Source: Ochrobactrum sp. BTU1 (GTDB lineage: Bacteria > Pseudomonadota > Alphaproteobacteria > Rhizobiales > Rhizobiaceae). From it: a stretch of DNA of 64,000 nt. Under the pieces are notes generated by a model, which was given only the letters and a program-made list of their open reading frames with translations, was not told the DNA's origin and made no database searches. Positions 27,691 through 36,991 of this stretch are shown here, in pieces. Within the stretch, counting starts at the first letter, position 1. Every line of letters begins with the position of its first letter. The DNA is taken from assembly GCA_018798825.1 (NCBI GenBank), contig CP076354.1:1674001-1738000 (forward strand). Direction: 5' to 3'. The translations under genes and the position numbers were made by a program.

Positions 27691-28319
27691 CCCGCGATCT
27701 TGTCCCATGCCTCAACCGCACGCTGCGCGCGTTCACGCACGTCAGCGACCGTCAAACCAGCCTTGTAAAGACTGGAACCAAGCCCGAAACAGCTCACTCC
27801 CGCTGCCCGATAAGTCGCAAAATCATTTTCCGAGACACCACCCACGGCGCCCACCGGAATATCCCTCGGCAAGACCGCGCAAATGGCCTTGATACCGTCA
27901 GCACCCAGCACGCTTGCCGGGAAAAACTTGAGCGCCGATGCGCCAGCATGAATGGCGCTGAAAGCCTCGGTCGGCGTAAACACGCCAGGCATCGTCACCA
28001 TGCCATGTCTGCTCGCGCGGCGAATGACATCAGGCTCGACATTGGGGCTGACCAGAAGTCGGCCACCAACATCATTGAGCCGATCCACATTCTCGACCGA
28101 AAGCACTGTCCCAGCACCAATCAGCACATTGTCTGGCGCAAGCTTGACAGCCTTTTCAATGGATACGAACGGCTCCGGCGAATTGAGCGGAATTTCAATC
28201 GCCTCAAAACCCACCTCGATCAGAGCGGAAACAACGCCTTCCGTTTCTTCTGTCCGAATGCCGCGCAGGATTGCCACCAGCGGATAGCGAAGCTTCGGCC
28301 ATGCGATACGTTCGCTCAT
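27687..28319 (-). CDS. dgoA: 2-dehydro-3-deoxy-6-phosphogalactonate aldolase
   Basis: This 210-residue class I aldolase of the KDPG/KDPGal family cleaves 2-keto-3-deoxy-6-phosphogalactonate to pyruvate and glyceraldehyde 3-phosphate. Landmarks are VAILRGIRTEET with the catalytic Glu region, LIGAGTVLS, and ASALKFFPAS with the Schiff-base lysine. The adjacent kinase dgoK, whose stop overlaps this start (ATGA), makes the galactonate version more likely than KDPG aldolase. Its product feeds central metabolism. Confidence 0.9.
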   Translation of the reverse strand: MSERIAWPKLRYPLVAILRGIRTEETEGVVSALIEVGFEAIEIPLNSPEPFVSIEKAVKLAPDNVLIGAGTVLSVENVDRLNDVGGRLLVSPNVEPDVIRRASRHGMVTMPGVFTPTEAFSAIHAGASALKFFPASVLGADGIKAICAVLPRDIPVGAVGGVSENDFATYRAAGVSCFGLGSSLYKAGLTVADVRERAQRAVEAWDKIAG

Positions 28320-29245
28320 CGCGCGCCTCCCGCAAATGCGTGTTTTGCCGCCATAAACAGCCCATCGCGCACCAGCTCATCGCCTTCGATGCGGTTCACT
28401 TTCACACCGGCAATCTCAAGTGCAGAAGCATAAAGCGCACCCATCATGCCGTCGGAAAGCAGCAGAACCTCGCTTGGTTTACCAAACAATGTGCGGCCAC
28501 CGGCAACTTCCAGCCCGATCAACAGACCCGACAGACGTGCAAGCTGATCTGTCGGCTTATAGTCATGCACCAGCCAGCCAGCGCGCACCGTAAAGAGCGC
28601 ATTGGCAATAAGCTCAGGCGTCTCAAGCGAGGCTTTGACACCGGCCGCAAAGGCTGCACTCTTTAGATCGACCGGCCCAGCTCCTTCAAGCGCACCAGCC
28701 AGAACCGATTTGTCTTTGAGAAGCGCGAACAATTCGCCCGTCATGAAAGAGCGGTAATCGTTGAGCTTGCCGTCTGCGATATGCACCCACTTCGCATGCG
28801 TGCCGGGCATCACCACCACGGCATCACGCGTGCCGCGATGCACCAGACCAAGCAGCTTGGTTTCTTCGCCGCGCATTACGTCGGGCGCATCCTCGCTGCC
28901 CCGGGCAACACCCGGCAGCATGATGACATGGCGTTTCGCAGGCACGCGCACCGCAGCAGCGACCACTCCTTCAAGCCCGGCGGGCAAGTTCATATAGGGT
29001 GCTTCGATCCAGCCGGTCCGCGAACCGGCCATGCCGCAGATCACCACCGGCAGATCATCCGGCGCATCCACGGAGGCAAGATGCCGTTCGAGCAGCGTCT
29101 CAAAACCCGTTTCTTTTGCTGAGATCAACCCGTCGTCGCCACGGCTTTCCTTGAGCACATTGCCATCAAAATCCAGCGTCCAGAGGCGGAACCGGGTTGT
29201 TCCCCAATCCGCCACTGCCGCAAATGGTGTTTTTGCGCCGGACAT
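28316..29245 (-). CDS. dgoK: 2-dehydro-3-deoxygalactonokinase
   Basis: This 309-residue ASKHA-fold sugar kinase phosphorylates 2-keto-3-deoxygalactonate. DgoK landmarks are present: VADWGTTRFRLW near the N-terminus, ICGMAGSRTGWIEAPY, VVVMPGTHAKWV and SFMTGELFALL. Its start directly abuts the stop of the upstream dehydratase gene and its stop overlaps dgoA, so the three are likely translated together as the De Ley-Doudoroff branch for galactose. Confidence 0.92.
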   Translation of the reverse strand: MSGAKTPFAAVADWGTTRFRLWTLDFDGNVLKESRGDDGLISAKETGFETLLERHLASVDAPDDLPVVICGMAGSRTGWIEAPYMNLPAGLEGVVAAAVRVPAKRHVIMLPGVARGSEDAPDVMRGEETKLLGLVHRGTRDAVVVMPGTHAKWVHIADGKLNDYRSFMTGELFALLKDKSVLAGALEGAGPVDLKSAAFAAGVKASLETPELIANALFTVRAGWLVHDYKPTDQLARLSGLLIGLEVAGGRTLFGKPSEVLLLSDGMMGALYASALEIAGVKVNRIEGDELVRDGLFMAAKHAFAGGAR

Positions 29246-31051
29246 TTAGTGGTTATCTCGCGGCAGGCCACGCGTATGCGCGATGTCCTGATATTTGACT
29301 GCGTTTTCGAGAACGGCACCTGTTTCCATCTGGCCAACAACCGCGCGCTGAATTTCCTGCCACGGCGTCTGGCTTTCGGGATATTTATAACCGCCAGCAG
29401 CTTCCAAAGCCTTGCGGCGTTCTGCCAGTTCGTCGTCGGAGATCAGAATATCCGCCGTACCGCGACCAAGATCGATACGCACGCGATCACCCATTCTGAG
29501 CAGCGCCAGACCACCGCCAGCAGCTGCTTCTGGTGATGCATTGAGGATTGATGGCGAACCAGATGTGCCCGACTGACGGCCATCGCCAATGCAAGGCAGC
29601 GAGCTGATACCCTTCTTGAGAAGATAATCCGGCGCGCGCATGTTCACGACTTCTGCGGCACCCGGATAACCGATTGGGCCTGCACCACGCATGAACAGCA
29701 CGGTATGCTCATCGATTTCCAGCGACGGGTCGTCGATGCGGTGATGATAATCTTCCGGGCCGTCAAACACGACAGCCTTGCCTTCAAAGGCATTCGGGTC
29801 TTTCTCGTCAGTGAGATAGCGATTGCGGAATTCTTCCGAAATAACGCTCAACTTCATAATCGCCGACGAGAAGAGATTACCGCGCAACACGCGGAACCCG
29901 GCATGTTTCTTCAATGGATCATCATAATTCTTGATGACATTGCTGTCTTCAATCGTGGCATTCTTGCAGTTTTCACCGATGGTCTTGCCGTTAACAGTCA
30001 GCGCATTCTCATGAATGAGGCCCTGCCCCATCAGCTGATTGACGACTGCTGGCACACCACCCGCATGGTAATAATCTTCACCGAGATACTCACCCGCTGG
30101 CTGAAGGTTGACCAGCAGCGGAATTTCCTCGCCATATTTCTGCCAGTCGTCGATCGTCAGATCGACGCCAACGTGACGCGCCAGCGCATTCAAATGGATC
30201 GGTGCATTGGTCGAACCACCAATTGCCGAATTCACGCGAATTGCATTGATGAAGGCTTCTTTGGTCATGATGTCTGTTGGCTTCAGATCTTCATAGACCA
30301 TCTCGACAATACGGCGACCGGTCAGATAGGAGACTTCCTGACGATCACGATAAGGCGCTGGAATTGCCGCCGAACCCGGCAACTGCATACCGAGCGCTTC
30401 GGCAAGCGAATTCATCGTCGTTGCCGTGCCCATCGTGTTACAATAGCCGGTCGATGGTGCCGACGAAGCAACCAGCTTGATAAAGCCCGCATAGTCGATC
30501 TCGCCCTTGGCCAGCAGCTCGCGCGCCTTCCAGACGATGGTGCCCGAACCCGTGCGTTCGCCACGGAACCAGCCATTGAGCATCGGACCAACCGACAGCG
30601 CAATCGCAGGAATATTGACGGTTGCAGCAGCCATCAGGCAGGCAGGCGTGGTCTTGTCACAACCAATCGTCAGCACAACACCATCGAGCGGATAGCCATA
30701 AAGCACTTCGACAAGGCCGAGATATGCGAGATTGCGATCAAGGCCCGCAGTCGGACGTTTGCCAGTTTCCTGGATCGGATGAACCGGAAATTCGATCACG
30801 ATACCGCCCGCTTCACGCACACCTTCACGCACGCGATTGGCCAGCTCCAGATGATGCCGGTTACACGGTGAAAGGTCAGAGCCCGTCTGCGCAATGCCGA
30901 TGATCGGTCGACCGGATTGCAGCTCTTCCTGACTGAGACCGTAATTCATGTAGCGCTCAAGATAGAGCGCGGTCATATCGACATTGTCCGGATTATCGAA
31001 CCATGCGCGTGAACGGAACTTTGGCGTTTGAGGAGTAACGGGCTTATTCAT
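29246..31051 (-). CDS. Sugar-acid dehydratase (IlvD/Edd family), probable L-arabinonate/D-galactonate dehydratase
   Basis: This 601-residue iron-sulfur dehydratase has [27 protein letters not shown] at the N-terminus, as in pentonate dehydratases such as XylD and arabinonate dehydratase. It has the cluster and metal region [31 protein letters not shown], and the C-terminal [20 protein letters not shown]. It removes water from an aldonate to give the 2-keto-3-deoxy acid. Xylonate, arabinonate and galactonate enzymes are hard to tell apart by sequence; the operon favours arabinonate and galactonate. ATG 31051 follows AGGACAGT; the frame from 31093 adds unsupported residues. Confidence 0.85.
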   Translation of the reverse strand: MNKPVTPQTPKFRSRAWFDNPDNVDMTALYLERYMNYGLSQEELQSGRPIIGIAQTGSDLSPCNRHHLELANRVREGVREAGGIVIEFPVHPIQETGKRPTAGLDRNLAYLGLVEVLYGYPLDGVVLTIGCDKTTPACLMAAATVNIPAIALSVGPMLNGWFRGERTGSGTIVWKARELLAKGEIDYAGFIKLVASSAPSTGYCNTMGTATTMNSLAEALGMQLPGSAAIPAPYRDRQEVSYLTGRRIVEMVYEDLKPTDIMTKEAFINAIRVNSAIGGSTNAPIHLNALARHVGVDLTIDDWQKYGEEIPLLVNLQPAGEYLGEDYYHAGGVPAVVNQLMGQGLIHENALTVNGKTIGENCKNATIEDSNVIKNYDDPLKKHAGFRVLRGNLFSSAIMKLSVISEEFRNRYLTDEKDPNAFEGKAVVFDGPEDYHHRIDDPSLEIDEHTVLFMRGAGPIGYPGAAEVVNMRAPDYLLKKGISSLPCIGDGRQSGTSGSPSILNASPEAAAGGGLALLRMGDRVRIDLGRGTADILISDDELAERRKALEAAGGYKYPESQTPWQEIQRAVVGQMETGAVLENAVKYQDIAHTRGLPRDNH

Positions 31052-31096
31052 ATCACTGTCCTGCGTGGGTAAGAGACCGCCGGGCGGTCCCATTTC

Positions 31097-32032
31097 CTAA
31101 TCTTCAAAAGCTTCAACCACATGCCGCTGTCCCAGAAGGAAGGCATCGGCAACATGGGTCAGAGGCGCCAGATCAACATCGCTCTGCCCTTCGCCAACCA
31201 GCTTCACAAAATTCTGGTAAAGACGCTGATATTCACGATCAGGCTCGGCCATTTTCTCCGTGCCTGCGATGGTCAACCGGCTACCGCCATGGCTCAACAG
31301 CAGCGTACCTTTATCGGTCTCGACACGAATATCCCATGTCTGCGGACCCGTCTGGCGCCAGTCGAGTTCAAAGGAAACAGGCACAGCGCTTTCCGTCTCG
31401 AAGCTGAGATCTGCTGCAATCGGTGCCGCATGATTTTCAGGGAAATAAAGATCGGACTTCGTCAGGAAAAACCGTTCCGGCAAAATATGCGTGACAATCG
31501 ACAGCGCATTGATGCCCGGATCGAACACTCCAAGACCACCCGGCTCCCAGATCCACTGCTGGCCGGGATGCCAATGGCGCACATCCTCTTTCCACGACAC
31601 TGCAACAGATTTGATTACAGCGCCTTTCAGAAATTCGCGGGCAGGTTCAACAGCTGCAGCTTCGCGTGAATGCCAGGTCGCATAAAGCGTAACGCCCTGC
31701 TTTTCAGCAAAACGCGTCAGCGCCTGCACTTCCGAAATCGTCGCACCCGGAGGCTTCTCCAGCATCACATGCTTGCGCGCCTTAAGTGCTGCATAGGCTT
31801 GCTGAAATCGGCCCTGCGGTGGCGTGCAAAGCGACACCGCGTCAATGGCGACATCACTCTCCAGCAGCTGGTCGATATCGTGAAAGGATGGCAACCCATC
31901 AAGTCCGGCATTGCGGCTGGCAATGGCTTTGAGCTCAATGCCATCAATGGCTTCGATGGAAGGCAGATGCTGATCGCGAGCAATCTTGCCGAGACCAACA
32001 ATTGCCAGATTGATATTGGATGCGGCCGCCAT
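31097..32032 (-). CDS. Sugar 1-dehydrogenase of the Gfo/Idh/MocA family (L-arabinose/D-galactose type)
   Basis: This 311-residue NAD(P)-dependent oxidoreductase has a Rossmann fold (LAIVGLGKIARDQHLPSIEAID) and the family motif MLEKPPGAT. The stretches KEDVRHWHPGQQWIWEP and GGLGVFDPGINALSIVT closely match the Azospirillum L-arabinose 1-dehydrogenase as I recall it. That enzyme also oxidises D-galactose because both sugars share the C2-C4 configuration. The product is the aldonolactone. It starts one base after the stop of the gguC/araD1-type gene. No lactonase is visible in the operon; spontaneous hydrolysis or a gene elsewhere must supply that step. Confidence 0.87.
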   Translation of the reverse strand: MAAASNINLAIVGLGKIARDQHLPSIEAIDGIELKAIASRNAGLDGLPSFHDIDQLLESDVAIDAVSLCTPPQGRFQQAYAALKARKHVMLEKPPGATISEVQALTRFAEKQGVTLYATWHSREAAAVEPAREFLKGAVIKSVAVSWKEDVRHWHPGQQWIWEPGGLGVFDPGINALSIVTHILPERFFLTKSDLYFPENHAAPIAADLSFETESAVPVSFELDWRQTGPQTWDIRVETDKGTLLLSHGGSRLTIAGTEKMAEPDREYQRLYQNFVKLVGEGQSDVDLAPLTHVADAFLLGQRHVVEAFED

Positions 32033-32033
32033 T

Positions 32034-33026
32034 TCAGAGCGCCTTCACGGCGATGTCAGCGGCTTTCGCCTGTGCCAGCCGGTTGACCAGCGGATAACGG
32101 AAAGGCTTTGCTGAAATTTCGAACTGGTCGCCATTTTCTGTCTTCACACCTTCCGAGAAAGACAGTGTCGCGGTGCCGAAGAAATGCACATGAAGGTCGC
32201 CCGGGCGACGGAACAGTTCATACTTGAAATGATGATGTTCCAGATTGGCAATCGTGTGCGACATGTTCGCTTCGCCCGAAAGGAACGGCTTTTCAAAGAT
32301 CACCTGATCGCCGCGACGAATCCGCGAAACGCCTTCAACATGATCAGGCAGATCACCCACATAAAGCTCTGGCCCCAGCGACGCCTGACGCAGCTTGGAA
32401 TGCGCGAGCCAGAGATAATTCTGCTTTTCCGTCACATGATCGGAAAATTCATTGGCAAGGCAGAAGCCGAGGCGGAACGGCGTACCGTCCGGGCCGATCA
32501 GATAGATGCCTGCGAGTTCCGGTTCTTCACCACCATCTTCGGCAAAAGATGGCGAGACCAGCTCGCCGCCCGTTCCAACCAGCGCCGAACCATCGCCCTT
32601 ATAGAACCATTCCGGCTGCACGCCGGTTTGACCGGGCTTTGGCTTGCCACCTTCAACACCCATCAGGAACATACGCATGGAGTCGGTCGGCTTTTCAGCA
32701 GCCTGTGCTGCCTTGTGCATCTTGTCGCGACCATCCGCTGAACCAAGATGTGTGAGGCCCGTACCTGCAACAATCAGATGTGCCGGATCTTCATGGGTAA
32801 TCGGCAGGCCAACCTGACCACCTGCAAGTGCTGCGTGAATATCGACAGCCTCGCCCTTGCCATTCTGCTCTACCTGTTCAGCGAGACTGATGCCTGCGGA
32901 AATTGCAGCCCATGCCAGTTCGTAAGTCGTAGTCACGCCATTGACGACATGTGCAGCGCCTTCATCATCACAAGCAGCCACACGCGTTTCTCCGCGCATG
33001 TCGCGGAACTGTACAAGACGTAACAT
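32034..33026 (-). CDS. gguC: GguC/AraD1-family protein, probable L-2-keto-3-deoxyarabonate dehydratase
   Basis: This 330-residue protein has a C-terminal fumarylacetoacetase-fold domain (GFCLANEFSDHVTEKQNYLWLAHSK, LGPELYVGDLP and a metal-binding Glu/Asp cluster). The N-terminus MLRLVQFRDMRGETRVAA is typical of the GguC/AraD1 family found with arabinose genes. The likely reaction is dehydration of L-2-keto-3-deoxyarabonate to 2-oxoglutarate semialdehyde. ATG 33026 has GGGAGG at a good distance; the open frame to 33143 is untranslated leader. First gene of the leftward sugar operon, facing ytfQ. Confidence 0.85.
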   Translation of the reverse strand: MLRLVQFRDMRGETRVAACDDEGAAHVVNGVTTTYELAWAAISAGISLAEQVEQNGKGEAVDIHAALAGGQVGLPITHEDPAHLIVAGTGLTHLGSADGRDKMHKAAQAAEKPTDSMRMFLMGVEGGKPKPGQTGVQPEWFYKGDGSALVGTGGELVSPSFAEDGGEEPELAGIYLIGPDGTPFRLGFCLANEFSDHVTEKQNYLWLAHSKLRQASLGPELYVGDLPDHVEGVSRIRRGDQVIFEKPFLSGEANMSHTIANLEHHHFKYELFRRPGDLHVHFFGTATLSFSEGVKTENGDQFEISAKPFRYPLVNRLAQAKAADIAVKAL

Positions 33027-33358
33027 TGAACCTCCCATTTTCCGCAAAACTCTTGCGGAACATTCTTCCCGACCGTTCAAAAACACAGATGTGTCAATCG
33101 ACGGCTCCTTCTTATTAATATGACTATTTTGTCCAACACCCACTTGTCAAGCAAGCGAAACACGGTGCAGACCCCCCTTCGAGATGCACCACCCCCAAAA
33201 GCCTATTAACACCATGATTTAGCTATATAATTGCATCATATGCACGTTTGTCGCACCCCCAATTTCCAGCGAACACACGAAATGCGCTTGCCATAAAGTA
33301 ATATTATATGCTTCATAAACGGGAAGGCTGGGAGAGCCTTTTATTGGGAGGAACTAAT
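33027..33358. promoter_or_regulatory. Divergent control region of the two sugar operons
   Basis: About 330 bp separate the leftward araD1/gguC operon and the rightward ytfQ operon. The inverted repeat TGCAT-CAT-ATGCA is at about 33231-33243 and an AT-rich AATATTATATGC tract is at about 33300-33311. These are candidate operator and promoter elements for the FadR-type regulator encoded at 37976 or another sugar regulator. I cannot assign exact -10/-35 boxes. Confidence 0.4.
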
Positions 33359-34330
33359 ATGAAACGCAGTCTGAAGGCTCTGACGGCCGCCCTGATTACA
33401 GCATCGTCTCTTGCTCTTATTTCGAGCGCATCCGCTGCTTCACTCACAGTCGGCTTTTCGCAGATCGGCTCAGAATCGGGCTGGCGCGCTGCCGAAACAA
33501 GCGTCACCAAGCAGGAAGCTGAAAAGCGCGGCCACACGCTGAAATTTGCCGACGCACAGCAGAAACAGGAAAACCAGATCAAGGCCGTTCGCGGCTTCAT
33601 TGCACAGGGCGTTGACGCGATCCTGATCGCGCCGGTTGTTGCAACCGGTTGGGATGCGGTTCTGAAGGAAGCCAAGGAAGCAGAAATTCCTGTCGTGCTT
33701 CTCGACCGCCAGATCGATGCACCGGAAGACCTTTATCTCACCGCTGTCACTTCCGATCAGGTCCATGAAGGCAAGGTCGCGGGCGACTGGCTGGTCAAGG
33801 AAGTGGGCGACAAGCCTTGCTCGGTTGTCGAGCTTCAGGGCACCACCGGCTCTTCTCCCGCAATCAACCGCAAGAAGGGCTTTGAAGAAGCGCTTGCAGG
33901 CCATGACAATATCAAGATTTCCCGCTCGCAGACCGGCGACTTCACCCGCACCAAGGGCAAGGAAGTCATGGAAAGCTTCATCAAGGCCGAAGGTGGCGGC
34001 AAGGATATCTGCGCCGTTTACGCCCATAATGACGACATGGCGGTAGGCGCTATTCAAGCGATCAAGGAAGCTGGTCTCAAGCCAGGCACCGACATCAAGA
34101 TCGTGTCCATCGACTCCGTGCCGGATATTTTCCAGGCAATGGCCAATGGTGAAGCCAATGCTACCGTTGAGCTTACGCCAAATATGGCTGGTCCGGCTTT
34201 CGACGCGATTGAAGCTTTCAAGGACAAGGGCACCGTTCCGCCGAAGTGGATCCAGACCGAATCCAAGCTTTACACACAGGCTGATGATCCAAAGGCCGTT
34301 TATGAAGCTAAAAAGGGCCTCGGCTACTGA
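33359..34330 (+). CDS. ytfQ: YtfQ-like galactofuranose/sugar binding protein
   Basis: This 323-residue periplasmic protein has a signal peptide (LTAALITASSLALISSASAAS). It shows the YtfQ pattern VGFSQIGSESGWRAAETSV, LKFADAQQKQENQIKAVRGFIAQGVD and APVVATGWDAVLKEAKEAEIPVVLLDR. E. coli YtfQ binds galactofuranose and related sugars in furanose form. ATG 33359 follows GGGAGG; the frame from 33308 is leader. It heads ytfQRT-yjfF and is divergent from galactose/arabinose oxidation genes, which suits a ligand such as galactose or arabinofuranose. Confidence 0.9.
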   Translation: MKRSLKALTAALITASSLALISSASAASLTVGFSQIGSESGWRAAETSVTKQEAEKRGHTLKFADAQQKQENQIKAVRGFIAQGVDAILIAPVVATGWDAVLKEAKEAEIPVVLLDRQIDAPEDLYLTAVTSDQVHEGKVAGDWLVKEVGDKPCSVVELQGTTGSSPAINRKKGFEEALAGHDNIKISRSQTGDFTRTKGKEVMESFIKAEGGGKDICAVYAHNDDMAVGAIQAIKEAGLKPGTDIKIVSIDSVPDIFQAMANGEANATVELTPNMAGPAFDAIEAFKDKGTVPPKWIQTESKLYTQADDPKAVYEAKKGLGY

Positions 34331-34347
34331 TCTTCACATTTAACCTT

Positions 34348-34371
34348 CGGGCCACGTTGCATCATGGCCCG
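34348..34371 (+). terminator. Intercistronic hairpin between ytfQ and ytfR
   Basis: The stem CGGGCCA / TGGCCCG has a 10-nt loop and lies 17 bp after the ytfQ stop. A short TTTTG follows 7 bp later. It probably acts as an attenuator or 3' protector that keeps binding-protein expression above that of the membrane complex. Confidence 0.55.
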
Positions 34372-34406
34372 AGGCAAGTTTTGCAATTCGCAAGCGGAAG
34401 ACTGCC

Positions 34407-35960
34407 ATGGCTCGCCCCGACATCGCTGCGCGAGAGACGCCAGCAACGCCGCTTCTTGAAGCGCGCTCAATAACCAAATCCTTTCTGGGAGTGACTGCGC
34501 TTGATCACGTTGATTTCGTGCTCAATCGTGGTGAAATCCATGCCCTGCTCGGCGAAAACGGTGCAGGAAAATCAACGCTCATCAAGATATTGACCGGCGC
34601 CTATCATGGCTTTGACGGCTCAATCTTACTTGAGGGGCAAGCAATTGCTCCGGCATCAGTCGCGGAAGCGCAGACGCTCGGCATCGGCACGGTCTATCAG
34701 GAGGTCAATCTTCTTGAAAATCTGACGGTCGCCGAAAATCTGTTCCTCGGTCGCCAGCCGCGACGCCTCGGCTTCATTGACCGTCGCCGCATGGAAAAAG
34801 ATGCAACCATCCTGCTCGCCCGATACGGCCTCACAATTGACGTCGGCGCCCCCTTGTCGGCCTATTCGGTGGCCATCCGGCAGATCATCGCAATCGCCCG
34901 CGCCGTCGATGTTTCCGGCAAGGTTCTGGTGCTTGATGAGCCGACCGCCAGTCTTGATGCGCGCGAAGTCGAAATGCTGTTTGGCGTGCTGCGTCAGCTG
35001 AAAGCTGAAGGCCTTGGCATCATCGTCATCACGCATTTTCTGGATCAGGTCTATGCCATAGCCGATTGCGCTACCGTGCTGCGCAATGGCCGGCTGGTCG
35101 GCAGTCGCACCCTTTCAGACCTGCCGCGCACCGATCTGATTTCGATGATGCTCGGGCATCAGTTGCAGGAGACTGTGCGCCGACAACTGACTGAGGAAGT
35201 CAGCGACAACACATCTGCCCCCATCCGCTTTTCAGGCTTTGGCAAGAAAGGCAGTGTCGCGCCGTTTGATCTCGCCATCAAGCCGGGCGAAGCTGTCGGC
35301 ATTGCGGGTCTGCTCGGCTCTGGCCGAACCGAAACCGCATTGCTCATGTTCGGCGTCGATCAGGCAGACAGCGGCGCGCTTACGGTCGACAGTAAGGAAA
35401 CAAAGCTGCCATCGCCTGTTGCCGCCATTGCCGAACGCTTTGCCTTCTGCCCCGAAGAACGCAAATCCGATGGCATCATCGGCGATTTTTCGGTGGCCGA
35501 GAATATTGCGCTCGCCATACAGGCAAAGCGTGGCTGGTCAAAGCCGATTTCGTCGCGCGAAAAGGCAGCCCTCGCCCAGCGCTATATCAAAGCGCTTGAT
35601 ATCCGCCCGCCTGATCCTGACAAGCCGATCAAGTTTTTATCGGGCGGCAACCAGCAGAAGGCCATTCTGGCGCGCTGGCTGGCCACCGATCCGCGCCTGC
35701 TGATCCTTGATGAGCCGACGCGCGGCATCGACATCGGTGCACATGCAGAAATCCTCAAGCTTATCGGCGAACTCTGCACCGAAGGCATGTCTCTAGTCAT
35801 CATCTCTTCGGAATTCGAGGAACTTGCAGCCGTAGCAAACCGCGTTGTTGTACTCTCCGACCGCCGCCATGTGGCGGAACTCAAGGGCGAAGAAATCACC
35901 GCCGACAACATCGTGCGTGCGATTGCTGAGACCGGAAGCGAAAAGGAAGCTGCAGCATGA
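34407..35960 (+). CDS. ytfR: YtfR-like sugar ABC importer ATPase
   Basis: This 517-residue tandem nucleotide-binding protein is of the CUT2 class. The first domain has [13 protein letters not shown] and [12 protein letters not shown]; its signature loop is altered (LSAYSVAIRQIIAIARA), a known feature of this subfamily. The second has [25 protein letters not shown] and [13 protein letters not shown]. Its stop overlaps the start of the permease gene (ATGA). It works with YtfQ, YtfT and YjfF. Confidence 0.92.
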   Translation: MARPDIAARETPATPLLEARSITKSFLGVTALDHVDFVLNRGEIHALLGENGAGKSTLIKILTGAYHGFDGSILLEGQAIAPASVAEAQTLGIGTVYQEVNLLENLTVAENLFLGRQPRRLGFIDRRRMEKDATILLARYGLTIDVGAPLSAYSVAIRQIIAIARAVDVSGKVLVLDEPTASLDAREVEMLFGVLRQLKAEGLGIIVITHFLDQVYAIADCATVLRNGRLVGSRTLSDLPRTDLISMMLGHQLQETVRRQLTEEVSDNTSAPIRFSGFGKKGSVAPFDLAIKPGEAVGIAGLLGSGRTETALLMFGVDQADSGALTVDSKETKLPSPVAAIAERFAFCPEERKSDGIIGDFSVAENIALAIQAKRGWSKPISSREKAALAQRYIKALDIRPPDPDKPIKFLSGGNQQKAILARWLATDPRLLILDEPTRGIDIGAHAEILKLIGELCTEGMSLVIISSEFEELAAVANRVVVLSDRRHVAELKGEEITADNIVRAIAETGSEKEAAA

Positions 35961-36991
35961 TCGCTCGCATGGCCAAGAAACTTAAAAGACTGAGCCCCCA
36001 GCTGGCAGCCCTCGCGCTTATTCTGGCAGCAAACACCATCATCGCGCCAGGCTTTCTCGGCATTTCCTTTCAGAACGGACGCCTCTACGGAAGCCTGATC
36101 GATATTCTGGTGCGCGCTGCACCTGTCGCCATTCTTGCAGTTGGTATGACATTGGTGATCGCAACCCGCGGCATCGATCTGTCGGTCGGCGCGGTCATGG
36201 CAATCAGTGGCGCAACGGCTGCATCGCTTATCGTTGCAGGCTATCCGCTGGCGATCGTCATTCCTGTCGCACTCGGCGTTGGCCTGGTCTGCGGTTTGTG
36301 GAACGGCTTTCTTGTGGCCGTTTTCGACATTCAGCCGATCATCGCAACGCTGATATTGATGGTCGCGGGGCGTGGCATCGCTCAGCTTATCACCGAAGGC
36401 GCAATCCTCACCTTCAACAATGATTCCTTTGCAACCCTTGGCTCCGGCTCGTTCCTTGGCATACCCGTGCCGGTGCTGATCTGGATACTTGCGGGTCTTG
36501 CCGTCGGACTTGCCGTGCGCTCGACAGCGCTCGGCTTCCTGATTGAAGCAACCGGCATCAACCGCCGCGCTGCCATGCTGGCAGGCGTTAAAGCCCGCTT
36601 TCTCCTGTTCAGTGTCTATGCAGTTTCAGGCGTTTGTGCAGCGCTTGCCGGGCTGATCGCCACCGCTGATATTCGCGGCGCAGATGCCAACAATGCCGGT
36701 CTCTGGCTCGAACTCGACGCCATTCTGGCGGTCGTCATCGGCGGCACATCGTTGAATGGCGGGCGTTTCTCGATCATGGCATCGCTGCTTGGCGCGCTGA
36801 TCATCCAGTCGATCAATACCGGCATTCTGATGGCTGGGTTTCCGCCGGAGTTCAACCTCATCATCAAGGCAGGCATTATCGTGATCGTGCTGACATTCCA
36901 GTCGCCCGCAATCGTCAGCTTTTTCACCTTCCTGCGTGCTGAACGCAAAAACAACGCCGCAAAGCCAACGCACCAAGGAGCACGGCAATGA
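35957..36991 (+). CDS. ytfT: YtfT-like sugar ABC permease
   Basis: This 344-residue CUT2 permease has the motif ATRGIDLSVGAVMAISGATAASLIVA and a terminal region ILAVVIGGTSLNGGRFS typical of YtfT. It forms a heterodimeric channel with YjfF, encoded next with a 4-bp overlap. Both partners of the heterodimer are present, which separates this importer from the single-permease GguB system on the other side of the control region. Confidence 0.9.
   Translation: MIARMAKKLKRLSPQLAALALILAANTIIAPGFLGISFQNGRLYGSLIDILVRAAPVAILAVGMTLVIATRGIDLSVGAVMAISGATAASLIVAGYPLAIVIPVALGVGLVCGLWNGFLVAVFDIQPIIATLILMVAGRGIAQLITEGAILTFNNDSFATLGSGSFLGIPVPVLIWILAGLAVGLAVRSTALGFLIEATGINRRAAMLAGVKARFLLFSVYAVSGVCAALAGLIATADIRGADANNAGLWLELDAILAVVIGGTSLNGGRFSIMASLLGALIIQSINTGILMAGFPPEFNLIIKAGIIVIVLTFQSPAIVSFFTFLRAERKNNAAKPTHQGARQ

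Noticed and set aside
29705..30871. 388-codon plus-strand frame antisense to the sugar-acid dehydratase
   Set aside because: The dehydratase carries intact iron-sulfur motifs; this frame is its shadow.
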